Shown one piece after another: positions 1 to 6,950 of a DNA stretch of 64,000 bases. This stretch comes from Caballeronia terrestris (lineage in GTDB: Bacteria > Pseudomonadota > Gammaproteobacteria > Burkholderiales > Burkholderiaceae), in the NCBI RefSeq assembly GCF_001544515.1, contig NZ_FCOL02000004.1, positions 1 to 64,000 of the forward strand. Direction: 5' to 3'. The notes under the pieces were generated by a model that saw only the letters and a program-made list of their open reading frames with translations, did not search any database and was not told the DNA's origin. The translations under genes and the position numbers were made by a program. Within the stretch, counting starts at the first letter, position 1, and every line of letters starts with the position of its first letter.

Positions 1-92
1 CCGATGCACAAGCTTCGGTCGGCTCGTATGGCTACTCGAGCGGCGCGGACCACCAGGAAATCGTGATCGTCGGTATCCGCCACAAGTTCTAA
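1..92 (+). CDS. C-terminal end of an outer-membrane porin (partial)
   Basis: The reading frame is open from the window edge and ends at TAA 90-92. The last 29 residues finish in GIRHKF. A terminal Phe after alternating hydrophobic residues is the outer-membrane insertion signal of Gram-negative trimeric porins, and the final strand EIVIVGIRHKF resembles the ends of Burkholderia porins such as the complete one at 42518. The rest of the gene lies outside the window. Porin family is inferred from about 30 residues only. Confidence 0.7.
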   Translation, partial: DAQASVGSYGYSSGADHQEIVIVGIRHKF

Positions 93-123
93 ATCTTTGG
101 TTCTGCCTATCTGATCGGCAACC

Positions 124-160
124 CATTAGCGGTGTGATGCGTAGACCAGTACCGCTAATG
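124..160. repeat. Perfect 10-bp inverted repeat downstream of the porin
   Basis: CATTAGCGGT (124-133) pairs exactly with ACCGCTAATG (151-160) around a 17-nt loop. There is no T-run, so it is not a classical terminator. It could be an RNA-stabilising hairpin at the 3' end of the porin transcript or a protein-binding site. Confidence 0.5.
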
Positions 161-209
161 ACCGAATTGGACGCAGTTTTCCAAACGAGATTCTAGACAG
201 GCATGACAG

Positions 210-244
210 ACGGCTTGGTTGCTATGCACCGAGCCGTTTTTTTA
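210..244 (+). terminator. Intrinsic terminator downstream of the porin
   Basis: A stem of ten pairs (one G-T) runs from ACGGCTTGGT to ACCGAGCCGT, followed by seven T. It probably ends the porin transcript. Confidence 0.8.
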
Positions 245-556
245 TGGGCAGTTGGGATTCCAATCGTCGATAGCCTTTTAAAGGCGCCTTCGGCATTTAA
301 GCGTTGATGGGACATGGTAGTCAGCGAAGTTGCGGCGGATGGCAACCCACTTTTGGCTCTGCGCGTTAGGGCTAGGCGGTTCGAGTGCGCTCTCCTCGAG
401 GTCCGACACGACTTCTGAACAGCCCGAATTGTGGTCGGCCTGTAGCAGGAAGCGGGCCCCTGTAGCTTCGGGGAAACAAAGTGTATGCGGAGAGCGTTCT
501 GTTTTTTATCAGAACCGGAAACCCGACCCTGCCCACTATGCCCCTTGAGCGATCTG

Positions 557-576
557 AAGCCCCTGAGGGGTTTATA
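557..576 (+). terminator. Terminator-like hairpin 1 of 4
   Basis: CCCC-TGA-GGGG followed by TTTA, with flanking A-T pairs extending the stem. The T-run is short, so this is weaker than the next two hairpins. Confidence 0.45.
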
Positions 577-666
577 CAGATTCTTTTTGACCGCGCAGTC
601 TCCTATCCTAACAGTGCGTCCTGCCCAGCATGACAGGGCGCATTTTGTAAGTGCATTGGTCTTGGT

Positions 667-701
667 GCCCGCCTAAAATCCCCCGGTGGCGGGCTTTTTT
701 T
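667..701 (+). terminator. Terminator hairpin 2 of 4
   Basis: GCCCGCC (667-673) pairs with GGCGGGC (688-694), followed directly by seven T. A strong intrinsic terminator form with no gene immediately upstream. Confidence 0.75.
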
Positions 702-789
702 CGTCCTATCGTGGGAACGCATTCCGGACCCAGCATGACGAGGGGCGCTTTCTGTTTTCTCCTGTTTTGGCTTGATGCCCGCCCAAGGT

Positions 790-811
790 AGCCCGTAAGC
801 GGGTTTTCTTT
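790..811 (+). terminator. Terminator hairpin 3 of 4
   Basis: Short stem AGCCCG/CGGGTT with loop TAAG, then TTTTCTTTT. It lies about 105 bp after hairpin 2 and shares the preceding CAGCATGAC tract, so the unit looks duplicated. Confidence 0.6.
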
Positions 812-1002
812 TGCCTACTACATCGCGCCCCACCCCCATAGGCCCTCAGGAACGATTGAGACCTCCCTTTGACGGCTGGAGGCCCCCGGGGGTCCCCCAC
901 GCGGCCCTTTTCATCTCAGAGCCCTCCAGAAACCCCTGATTAAGCCGTTATCAAGGAACAAAGGATGCCCTTTCGGGAAGGTGCTTCTTTCTCTCCAGTT
1001 TC

Positions 1003-1028
1003 GGCCGCCTTCGGGTGGCCTTTTTTTC
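1003..1028 (+). terminator. Terminator hairpin 4 of 4, TTCG tetraloop
   Basis: GGCCGCC-TTCG-GGTGGCC followed by seven T. The TTCG tetraloop and T-run make this a strong intrinsic terminator on the plus strand. Confidence 0.75.
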
Positions 1029-1460
1029 TCCATGCGCCTGGCCTCCTGGCCCCCGGTCTTCCCTTCTGGCAAACAAGGCCCCCTGTCTGCGGCTGAAGGG
1101 GTACCGGGGGGTGGAGGGTACTGTATGTGCGCATGGATGGCCGTATGTACGTATGGCTGTCTGGGCGGATGGGTCGGGGTCAGGTCGTCCCCTTGAATCT
1201 CCAGCGGAGCCCACCCACTCGCGAGGTCGAACAACAACGTGGGGTTCGAGGATTTAAGAGATTTCTTTGAAAGAGGGTCCCGGCAGGGGTAATGGGGGGT
1301 CTTTTATGAGCAGGAATGAGTGTGCGAAATCGTCCAATTGCGAACAGGTTCCTAGAGGGTGTGCGAAATATAGCTTGATCCTATTACGAACAGTTGTTAA
1401 GATTCGTACATGGATTTCGCACAGGCCCCCTTGGCTCATTCCTTAGGAAGCTACCGAACC

Positions 1461-2033
1461 ATGCGCACCTTCGCTTATGCCCGCGTATCCCGCACAGAAC
1501 TGAACACAAGCAACCAGCTGCAGGAGATTCAATCGGCAGGGTTTGATGTAAAGCCCTCGCGGATCGTTGAGGAAACCGTGAGCGGCAGCGTGGAGGCCTT
1601 CAAGCGTCCTCTCTTCGCCAAGCTGGTCGAGAAGCTGGAGCAGGGTGATGTGTTGATCGTCACCAAACTTGATCGGCTGGGAAGGTCAGCCCTCGATGTG
1701 CGGTCCACGGTCGAGAAGCTGGCAGAGATGGGTGTGCGTGTGCATTGCCTCCAGCTCGGGGGAGCGGATCTCACCAGCTCAGCAGGGAAGTTGATTATGG
1801 GTGTCCTCAGCTCGATAGCCGAATTCGAAAAGGATCTGATCATCGAACGCACACAGGCTGGGCTGGCCCGTGCGAAGGCTGAAGGGAAGCAGCTGGGCAG
1901 GAAGTCCGCCCTGAGCCCTCAGGAGCAGCAGAAGGTCCGTAATGCCCTTGCTGAGGGTGTATCGGTGTCCCAGCTGGCCCGTGATTACGCAACCTCCAGA
2001 GCCACGATTCTGCGGGCCAAGGCTGCAGCGTAA
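1461..2033 (+). CDS. Serine recombinase (resolvase/invertase family)
   Basis: A 190-aa small serine recombinase that would cut and rejoin DNA through a 5'-phosphoserine link. The start at 1461 is chosen because MRTFAYARVSRTELN is the usual family N-terminus, with the catalytic Ser in YARVS; the frame is open upstream to 1410 but those residues do not fit the family. The core carries VTKLDRLGRSALD and IAEFEKDLIIERTQAGLARA, both typical of the catalytic domain and the long E helix. The C-terminus (about 145-190) has a helix-turn-helix of the resolvase type (VSVSQLARDYATSRATILR). Length matches the Tn3 resolvase and Hin invertase class. It may resolve multimers or invert a segment of the island; no matching crossover sites were identified. 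Confidence 0.92.
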   Translation: MRTFAYARVSRTELNTSNQLQEIQSAGFDVKPSRIVEETVSGSVEAFKRPLFAKLVEKLEQGDVLIVTKLDRLGRSALDVRSTVEKLAEMGVRVHCLQLGGADLTSSAGKLIMGVLSSIAEFEKDLIIERTQAGLARAKAEGKQLGRKSALSPQEQQKVRNALAEGVSVSQLARDYATSRATILRAKAAA

Positions 2034-2137
2034 GTCTTGTTTCACAATGTGAAATATTAAAGATGGTTGCCCGGGGTGTCGTTTCATGAGGCAAGCGAAG
2101 CCGGCCCCATATAAACCTAATTTACGGGGATTGGGTG

Positions 2138-2302
2138 ATGGTCTCTTTCGATCATGCTTCCGGCCTTCCTGCCCTGAGCCCTGAGGGTTTCCCGAGCTTC
2201 TTGGAGACCTTGCAGGCCGGGGCCCTTGGGAATACCTCAGGGAGTCGGCAGGGGCCTGTGGGAGCCCCTTGGAGCTGGTCTGTGTATGTTCCCCTGCAAT
2301 GA
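2138..2302 (+). CDS. Possible 54-aa small protein
   Basis: A short ATG frame with no recognisable family, lying in the 413-bp gap (2034-2446) between the recombinase and the ParB-like gene. A G-rich tract (GGGGATTGGG) lies just upstream of the ATG, but it is not a clean ribosome-binding site. The residues are rich in Gly, Pro and Ser. The rest of the gap has repeated CCCTGAGG-type strings and no other feature I can support. Coding status is doubtful. Confidence 0.2.
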   Translation: MVSFDHASGLPALSPEGFPSFLETLQAGALGNTSGSRQGPVGAPWSWSVYVPLQ

Positions 2303-2446
2303 TTCTAGGGTAAGCCTAGAAGCCCTACCCATAAGGCTCTAAGGGAGACTGGGGGTGTAACCCTAGGGGATGACTTTTGAGGGGAGAGTGAGTAAATAAC
2401 ACCCCTTGGCGATTCCCGAAACCCGACCCTTGAACAATGGATACGC

Positions 2447-3352
2447 ATGGCAACGACACTTAAAGAGCTAGAGACCAAGTGGAGCAAACACGATACTGAG
2501 GAGCTCCCCCGAAGGTTGCCATTGGATAAGCTGAAGCTACTCCCCGAAGTTTTCCAGCCTAGGTTTGAAGCCCATACCGATACCCCACCAAGCAAGCGTG
2601 ATCGAAAGGACGGGATTGTCCATAAGCACCATGTGACCGAGCTTTCCGTTTTCCTCAAAAGGGACCTGAAGAACGAGCTGGACCCGATAACAGTCTTGAA
2701 GGTGGGGAGGATGTATTACCTGATGGATGGACATCACAGGCTGGCGGCGTATCGCTTGGTAGGGAGGCAGGAGATACCGGTCACATGGTTTCCCGAAGGG
2801 CCAGCACTCGCCGTGATCGAAGCAGGTAGGATAAATTTCAAAATAGTTGCGCAGTCGGACACAGCCACCAAGACACAACGAGCTTGGGACATGGTGATAG
2901 ATGACTACGGGTGGTCCCGTTCTCAGATCGTCACAGCTACCACGGTGGTGGAGAAGACCGTCAACACCATGCGAGTAGCCAAGCGAAAGCTGGAGGAGCT
3001 GGGCGAGCCCCTTCCTAAATCATGGCCCGCAGCACGGATGATTCTCAGGCCGGAACGGGATAGCGACACCGATGAACACAGTGGACTTCCGAAGCATGTA
3101 GAGAAAGATGTTGCCGAATGGACCAGACGCCTGAAGGACCAGATTCCCGTACTCAACAATAGCGGGAAGGCTGACATGCTGGCACTGGCCTTGATGCGGT
3201 TTTCCCCGAAGCGATGCAGGGATGTAGCCCTGAGGCTGGTCTGGGAACTAGACCTGTATGAGCACATCGAGATGGAACACAAGCAACTGAAGGAAGAGTC
3301 GAAACATGCCTATGAGATGGACGAGGATGAGGCTGCACAAGGCGATTTCTAG
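2447..3352 (+). CDS. ParB/Srx-fold DNA-binding protein of the island
   Basis: A 301-aa protein. Residues about 60-125 form a ParB-like N-terminal domain with the motif MDGHHRLAAYRLVGRQEIPV, the counterpart of the GEHR-type CTP/phosphate-binding signature of ParB and related proteins. Residues about 140-185 (KTQRAWDMVIDDYGWSRSQI) look like the following helix-turn-helix. The C-terminal half is helical, charged and of no known family, ending in an acidic tail. No ParA-type ATPase is adjacent, so a partition role is uncertain. ParB-like proteins alone in small islands can act as transcriptional regulators or nuclease-fold enzymes. It is transcribed alone, 400 bp after the recombinase and about 170 bp before the zinc-ribbon gene. 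Confidence 0.8.
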   Translation: MATTLKELETKWSKHDTEELPRRLPLDKLKLLPEVFQPRFEAHTDTPPSKRDRKDGIVHKHHVTELSVFLKRDLKNELDPITVLKVGRMYYLMDGHHRLAAYRLVGRQEIPVTWFPEGPALAVIEAGRINFKIVAQSDTATKTQRAWDMVIDDYGWSRSQIVTATTVVEKTVNTMRVAKRKLEELGEPLPKSWPAARMILRPERDSDTDEHSGLPKHVEKDVAEWTRRLKDQIPVLNNSGKADMLALALMRFSPKRCRDVALRLVWELDLYEHIEMEHKQLKEESKHAYEMDEDEAAQGDF

Positions 3353-3525
3353 CCCTCCTGCAGCGCTTCTGAGCGGGGTTCCCCGGTCCTTCGAGTCCGC
3401 GGAGTCTCCTGCGGCGTTCCCAGGGGCTCCCTGAGGGCCTTTCCATTGTGTCAAATGGACTTGACAGAAGTACCCGCGCCGCCATTCAACCAAGAAACCA
3501 AGGAAGTTTGCAAGGAAGGAACCAA

Positions 3526-3801
3526 GTGACGAACGGGAGTGTTGCCCTCGGGGAAGTAGCTCAGCGAGCAAGTCACATTGAGCTGGCCTGTACGCGTTGT
3601 GATCGGAAGGGAAGGTATCGGTTGGCGCGGCTGGTCGAGGCCCTTGGCCCTGGGTTCCACGTTACTGATCTGGGTGCGGAGCTGGCGAGCTGTCCACGAA
3701 GGGAAGCATCGAGTCACGGGGAGCGCTGTGATGTGTTTTTCCCGAACCTGTTGAGGATTTTGGAAGGGGATGAACAATCGTCCACGCCTGAGGGAAACTG
3801 A
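3526..3801 (+). CDS. Small zinc-ribbon-like protein
   Basis: A 91-aa protein of unknown role. The GTG at 3526 is chosen because AAGGAAGGA lies just upstream; the frame is open to an ATG at 3448 but that start has no ribosome-binding site. A CTRC pair near the N-terminus and two later Cys (SCPRR and ERCDV) could bind one zinc ion. The segment RKGRYRLARLVEALG has the look of a small DNA- or RNA-binding region. Proteins of this shape are common as hypothetical genes in phages and islands of Proteobacteria, an impression from memory rather than a search. Confidence 0.55.
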   Translation: MTNGSVALGEVAQRASHIELACTRCDRKGRYRLARLVEALGPGFHVTDLGAELASCPRREASSHGERCDVFFPNLLRILEGDEQSSTPEGN

Positions 3802-3819
3802 GGACTTACAGGAGAAAAA

Positions 3820-4115
3820 ATGTACGAACCACGCGACGATTACACCCCGTAACCAGCGAGGAACTTAACGACCATCTGATTCAACTTGAGATTTCAGTTG
3901 ACACCTTGGCGGATGAGTTCAAAGAATTCCGCAAAGATGTAGAGCGGCGATTCGATGTGATGGAAGAGCGATTCGATGCGATGGAAAATGCACTCAACAC
4001 AATCCTGAAGGCTCTCGGCAAACAGGATGACCAACTGGAGACCATCGAGACATATGTCACCAAACACGATGACCAACTGATAGACATCAAGGGATACGTC
4101 AGCAACCTTGGCTGA
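3820..4115 (+). CDS. Coiled-coil protein with an apparent -1 frameshift
   Basis: The best ribosome-binding site of the area (ACAGGAGAAAAA) precedes ATG 3820, which encodes MYEPRDDYTP and then hits TAA 3850-3852. The -1 frame, entered at the run CCCC (3846-3849), continues without stop as VTSEELNDHLIQLEI and then through FKEFRKDVERRF to TGA near 4115. Joined, the product is about 98 aa with heptad-like repeats (RRFDVMEERFDAMENAL), a likely coiled coil. The joined reading is smooth, so either one C has been gained or lost (mutation or sequencing error), or a programmed slip occurs on CCCC. A shorter protein from TTG 3906 is the alternative. Confidence 0.5.
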
Positions 4116-4237
4116 TCTGGCACCCCGCGCACGAGGGGACTGAGGGGTCTTCGGATGGGTAGAATACGGCCCGGTTCACTTACAGGAAAATGACAATGAA
4201 GAGCTGATACGCGGGGATCACGGCAGGACAGAAGAGC

Positions 4238-4402
4238 ATGTTTTTCTGTATCACGGGAACGCTCACGGCAAGCGGCCTGGTTGGTAATAGCACTCAACTC
4301 ACGAGCCCCCTCTTGCTGCCGTTCGGAAGCATCCCTCTGCTCGTGCTGATTTACTTCCAGCTAGGCGTGACGAAGAAAACCGAAGCGAACGGTGAAGCCT
4401 GA
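4238..4402 (+). CDS. Possible 54-aa small membrane protein
   Basis: Starts at ATG 4238 after AGAAGAG and ends 4 bp before the stop of the convergent integrase. Residues about 22-43 (SPLLLPFGSIPLLVLIYFQL) form one hydrophobic segment long enough to cross the membrane, followed by a charged tail. No family recognised. Reality is supported only by the start context and the membrane segment. Confidence 0.4.
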   Translation: MFFCITGTLTASGLVGNSTQLTSPLLLPFGSIPLLVLIYFQLGVTKKTEANGEA

Positions 4403-4406
4403 GTCC

Positions 4407-5810
4407 TCAAGCGTCCGCGCTCTTCGTGGGAATCCGCGCCGCCTCTGCAGCAGCTTGCTCCAACCATTTCGCTAAGACGCCGAGAGGAGACCCTTTCCCG
4501 TACTTTGCAACATGGCCCGCTTGCGCCCACCCCTGTATTTCGCAGACGATGTTTTCGGGACACTCCGCCGCCCTCAGCAAGTCCCGCATACCGTGGCGCA
4601 TGCCATGGGTCGTTGCCGTGATCCCGTAGGACCTGAGCCGAATTCCGAGGGCTGCGCTTGCTGCATTGGCCCTACACCCCTTGTCGTCTGTGTATCGACC
4701 AAACAGATAATCACCAGTGGCGAGGCTCAGGGCCCTTCGGAGAGCCTGTAGGGCCGTAGGGGTCAACGGGACCTTGCGGGTACTAGCGGGGGTTTTCAGG
4801 TCCCGAGATTCATAGGGGCGGATATCGATGTAGGGGACTTGTGCCGAAGGGTGACAGTCTTGGTTCCTGAGGCCCGCTATCTCAGCTAGACGTGCGCCGG
4901 TGTTGGCAATCAGGGTAAGCATGGCCCCGAGGTCGTCTGTCTGGCCTATGTCACCTACGCCCTTCTGGAGAGCTTGGTATTGCTTGACGGTGAAGGTTTC
5001 GCGCTTCTGTTCGCCCTTGGCATCCTTGGAATATTCGATGGACCCGGCCCAGACATTCTTGATTGGTAACTCATGCTCGGTGACGGAGCGATTGAAAGCG
5101 GCCCTCAAGGTGGTGATGTAGCGCTGGATGGTTGTGGTGCTGATCGGCTTTCCGTTCGCGGCGTGCTTACCCTTCTCTAAGTGGTCGACAAAGCGGCGGA
5201 CATCTGAGCGCCTGTAGTCCCCGAGGGGCTTATCCCCGCAGAGCTCTATCAGGTATTGGAACGGAAGCGTTGCAGACTTCAGAGCCTGTGCCGAATCCGT
5301 CTTTCTTGCGGCGTACTCCCGCTGGCAATCCGAAGCACGATGCTTGAGACGTCCTTGCTGAATCTGGAAGGCCGTTCGATGGACTGGCGGAAGATAACGG
5401 TCGAGTACCTCAGGCGGGACCGTGCTTGCTTCTCGTATGTGATCCGGCAACTGCTCGTCTAACAAGTCGTGGAATGCCCATAGAGCGCCCTCGTGGGTAT
5501 CGTCTAACCTATCGGGATGAATTCCATACTCAGTCAGCAGCAACCTTGCCTTCGCGTCGATACCTTCATCGGTGGACGTGGATCGGAGCGACTTCCAATG
5601 CTTGTCCTGTTCACGCACCAATTGAGCAATGAGCCTAGCGGCTACCTTGAGGTCTTCTGTGCCTAGACTTTGCTGGACCCATTGAGAACCAAGGACCCCT
5701 TGGAGGTCCCGAGGAACGCGGCGCTTGAACCAGAGCATCCCGCCATCGCGGTAGCGCTGCCATAAGTATTTGACGGTCACGGTTAAGACTGGCGAGAGAC
5801 TGAGGCGCAT
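4407..5810 (-). CDS. int: Tyrosine integrase of the tRNA-Arg island
   Basis: A 467-aa tyrosine recombinase that would integrate and excise the element at tRNA-Arg. The ATG at 5810 is preferred (AGGACAG upstream) over the in-frame TTG at 5834. The N-terminus has a basic region typical of island integrases (RDGGMLWFKRRVPRDL). The catalytic core shows the first Arg in NTGARLAEIAGL, the H-x-x-R box in THGMRHGMRD and the nucleophile Tyr in HVAKYGKGSPLG. The gene reads away from the tRNA, its start about 100 bp from the tRNA 3' end. The C-terminal end converges with the small membrane ORF. Confidence 0.93.
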   Translation of the reverse strand: MRLSLSPVLTVTVKYLWQRYRDGGMLWFKRRVPRDLQGVLGSQWVQQSLGTEDLKVAARLIAQLVREQDKHWKSLRSTSTDEGIDAKARLLLTEYGIHPDRLDDTHEGALWAFHDLLDEQLPDHIREASTVPPEVLDRYLPPVHRTAFQIQQGRLKHRASDCQREYAARKTDSAQALKSATLPFQYLIELCGDKPLGDYRRSDVRRFVDHLEKGKHAANGKPISTTTIQRYITTLRAAFNRSVTEHELPIKNVWAGSIEYSKDAKGEQKRETFTVKQYQALQKGVGDIGQTDDLGAMLTLIANTGARLAEIAGLRNQDCHPSAQVPYIDIRPYESRDLKTPASTRKVPLTPTALQALRRALSLATGDYLFGRYTDDKGCRANAASAALGIRLRSYGITATTHGMRHGMRDLLRAAECPENIVCEIQGWAQAGHVAKYGKGSPLGVLAKWLEQAAAEAARIPTKSADA

Positions 5811-5912
5811 TGTGGTCTGTCCTGTGGTACGCAATGTGGTACGTTACAGGGACCTTTGGAACCTTGAGAACCTTATCGGGAGGGGCTTTGACCGTAGTAT
5901 AAGGCATTTCGG

Positions 5913-5987
5913 TGGTCTCCCCGGCAGGAATCGAACCTGCATCTAGCGCTTAGGAGGCACTCGTTCTATCCATTGAACTACGGGGAG
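5913..5987 (-). tRNA. tRNA-Arg (anticodon CCT), CCA encoded
   Basis: On the minus strand the acceptor CTCCCCG pairs with CGGGGAG, followed by A and CCA. The D-arm (GTTCAATGGATAGAAC), an anticodon loop with CCT flanked by T and AA, and a T-arm (GCAGG TTCGATT CCTGC) are all present. The 3' end faces the integrase, marking it as the island's attachment site. The CCA triplet is contained in the chromosome. Confidence 0.95.
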
Positions 5988-6201
5988 CTGGCCGGCCGGA
6001 CGGCGATGTCGTCGCAGGGCCTTTCCGGCTTCGATGCCTCTTCCTATTGAGGCGCCGGTGCTGGCTGCATGGGGCATTGCCAGCGATCGCAGAGTATAGC
6101 AAAGACGATCGCGCGCGTTCTCCAGTAAGTCCCGAAAGCGCGAACCTAAAGGCGTTGAGGGAAAGTACCTATCCAGCAAAGCCCGCCGATGCCGTCAGTC
6201 A

Positions 6202-6552
6202 ATGATGGACCACCCCGATACCAAGCCTCAAGGCGCGTTTTCGGCGCTGTTGGCAGACCAGGATCTGGCGCACCTCGAACTGGTGTTGCGGCGCTCGCTC
6301 GAGTGCGATTTCGGCGGTCCGATTCTGCTGCCGTCGTACTGGCGGGAGAGGCTTTCGCTCATCACGCGGGCGTCGCATCTGTCGCGCACGCAGATTCAGA
6401 CGGTTCATCGGCTGTATCTACAGCTCGATGCTTTCGAAGCCGTCTGCCGGAAGCGTGACGACGAACGCGCCCAGGCGAACGAGCCGCACGCCGCCGATGC
6501 AATTCCGCTTGGCGTCACGGTTCGTGCGAAAAAGCGCGCGCGCAGCGCCTGA
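6202..6552 (+). CDS. Hypothetical 116-aa protein
   Basis: Unknown family. The first half (LADQDLAHLELVLRRSLECD) is predicted helical and the C-terminus is very basic (VRAKKRARSA), which could contact nucleic acid. The start at 6202 or the adjacent ATG 6205 is not marked by a clear ribosome-binding site. It is followed 18 bp later by a strong terminator, so it is probably monocistronic. Codon use matches the high-GC chromosome rather than the island to its left. Confidence 0.65.
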   Translation: MMDHPDTKPQGAFSALLADQDLAHLELVLRRSLECDFGGPILLPSYWRERLSLITRASHLSRTQIQTVHRLYLQLDAFEAVCRKRDDERAQANEPHAADAIPLGVTVRAKKRARSA

Positions 6553-6570
6553 TCGCGCGATTGCGAAAAA

Positions 6571-6604
6571 AGGCCGTTCCAGCGTTAACCGGAACGGCCT
6601 TCCA
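6571..6604. terminator. Bidirectional terminator
   Basis: AGGCCGTTCC pairs with GGAACGGCCT around a 10-nt loop, preceded by six A, so it fits minus-strand as well as plus-strand termination between the convergent genes at 6202 and 6621. Confidence 0.75.
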
Positions 6605-6620
6605 TCAATGACGATGCCAC

Positions 6621-6794
6621 TCAGTGCCTATGCCGCATCCACCAGTCGCGCAGCTGATGATGTGAGTGGTGATGCGTCGCATGCCGCATCAGCATCCGCT
6701 GCCGATGTTCCTCGCGCCAGTCGTGAGCAAGCAGCACGATCGCGATGGCCGCCAGTCCGGCGAGCCCGACCAGGATGTTGCTGAGATCATGCAT
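6621..6794 (-). CDS. 57-aa His-rich single-pass membrane peptide
   Basis: Begins MHDLSNILVGLAGLAAIAIV: one hydrophobic helix (residues about 6-22) followed by a cytoplasmic or periplasmic tail with a cluster of His (MRHATHHHSHHQ) and a final RHRH. The start at 6794 has GGGAGGG six bases upstream, a strong ribosome-binding site. The His-rich tail could bind a metal ion, but nothing nearby is a metal transporter. No family recognised. Confidence 0.6.
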   Translation of the reverse strand: MHDLSNILVGLAGLAAIAIVLLAHDWREEHRQRMLMRHATHHHSHHQLRDWWMRHRH

Positions 6795-6950
6795 GGCGCC
6801 CTCCCGTTGCGGTCGCGGCCCTGTCTTAATGATAGGTCACCGCGACCGGAAACTCATGTGCGAATGCCCGCGCTCCGCTCAACCGTAACGCGCTTTTCTG
6901 CATGCGCGTGCGCCTCTAGCCCACCGCGCCCTTGCAAACACACAACCGTG

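Larger units (their letters stand above)
245..1460. other. Gene-poor left arm of the tRNA island
   Basis: About 1.2 kb in which I see no convincing gene. Short open frames exist (for example 330-548) but none has a ribosome-binding site or a recognisable product. The stretch holds four successive terminator hairpins (557-576, 667-701, 790-811, 1003-1028) and an imperfect direct repeat of a CAGCATGAC-containing tract at about 627 and 730. It may be a transcription-insulated end of the island or encode small RNAs. Confidence 0.5.
245..5912. mobile_element. Integrative element at tRNA-Arg(CCT); left end uncertain
   Basis: The right end is the 3' end of tRNA-Arg at 5913, with a tyrosine integrase whose start lies about 100 bp away, the standard arrangement for a tRNA-targeted island. 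Gene content is a serine recombinase, a ParB-like protein, a zinc-ribbon protein, a coiled-coil protein and a small membrane protein. Base composition and codon use are less GC-rich than in the chromosome right of the tRNA. I could not find a direct repeat of the tRNA 3' end in 93-1460, so the left boundary is set only by the end of the porin transcript. No conjugation or virion genes are present, so it is more like a small integrative element or satellite. Confidence 0.7.

Noticed and set aside
330..548. 72-codon plus-strand ORF in the tRNA island
   Set aside because: No ribosome-binding site, no recognisable sequence, overlaps a second frame, lies in the terminator-rich stretch.
1276..1290. 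Weak resemblance to the tRNA-Arg 3' end as a left attachment site
   Set aside because: Only about nine consecutive bases match; too short for an attachment core.
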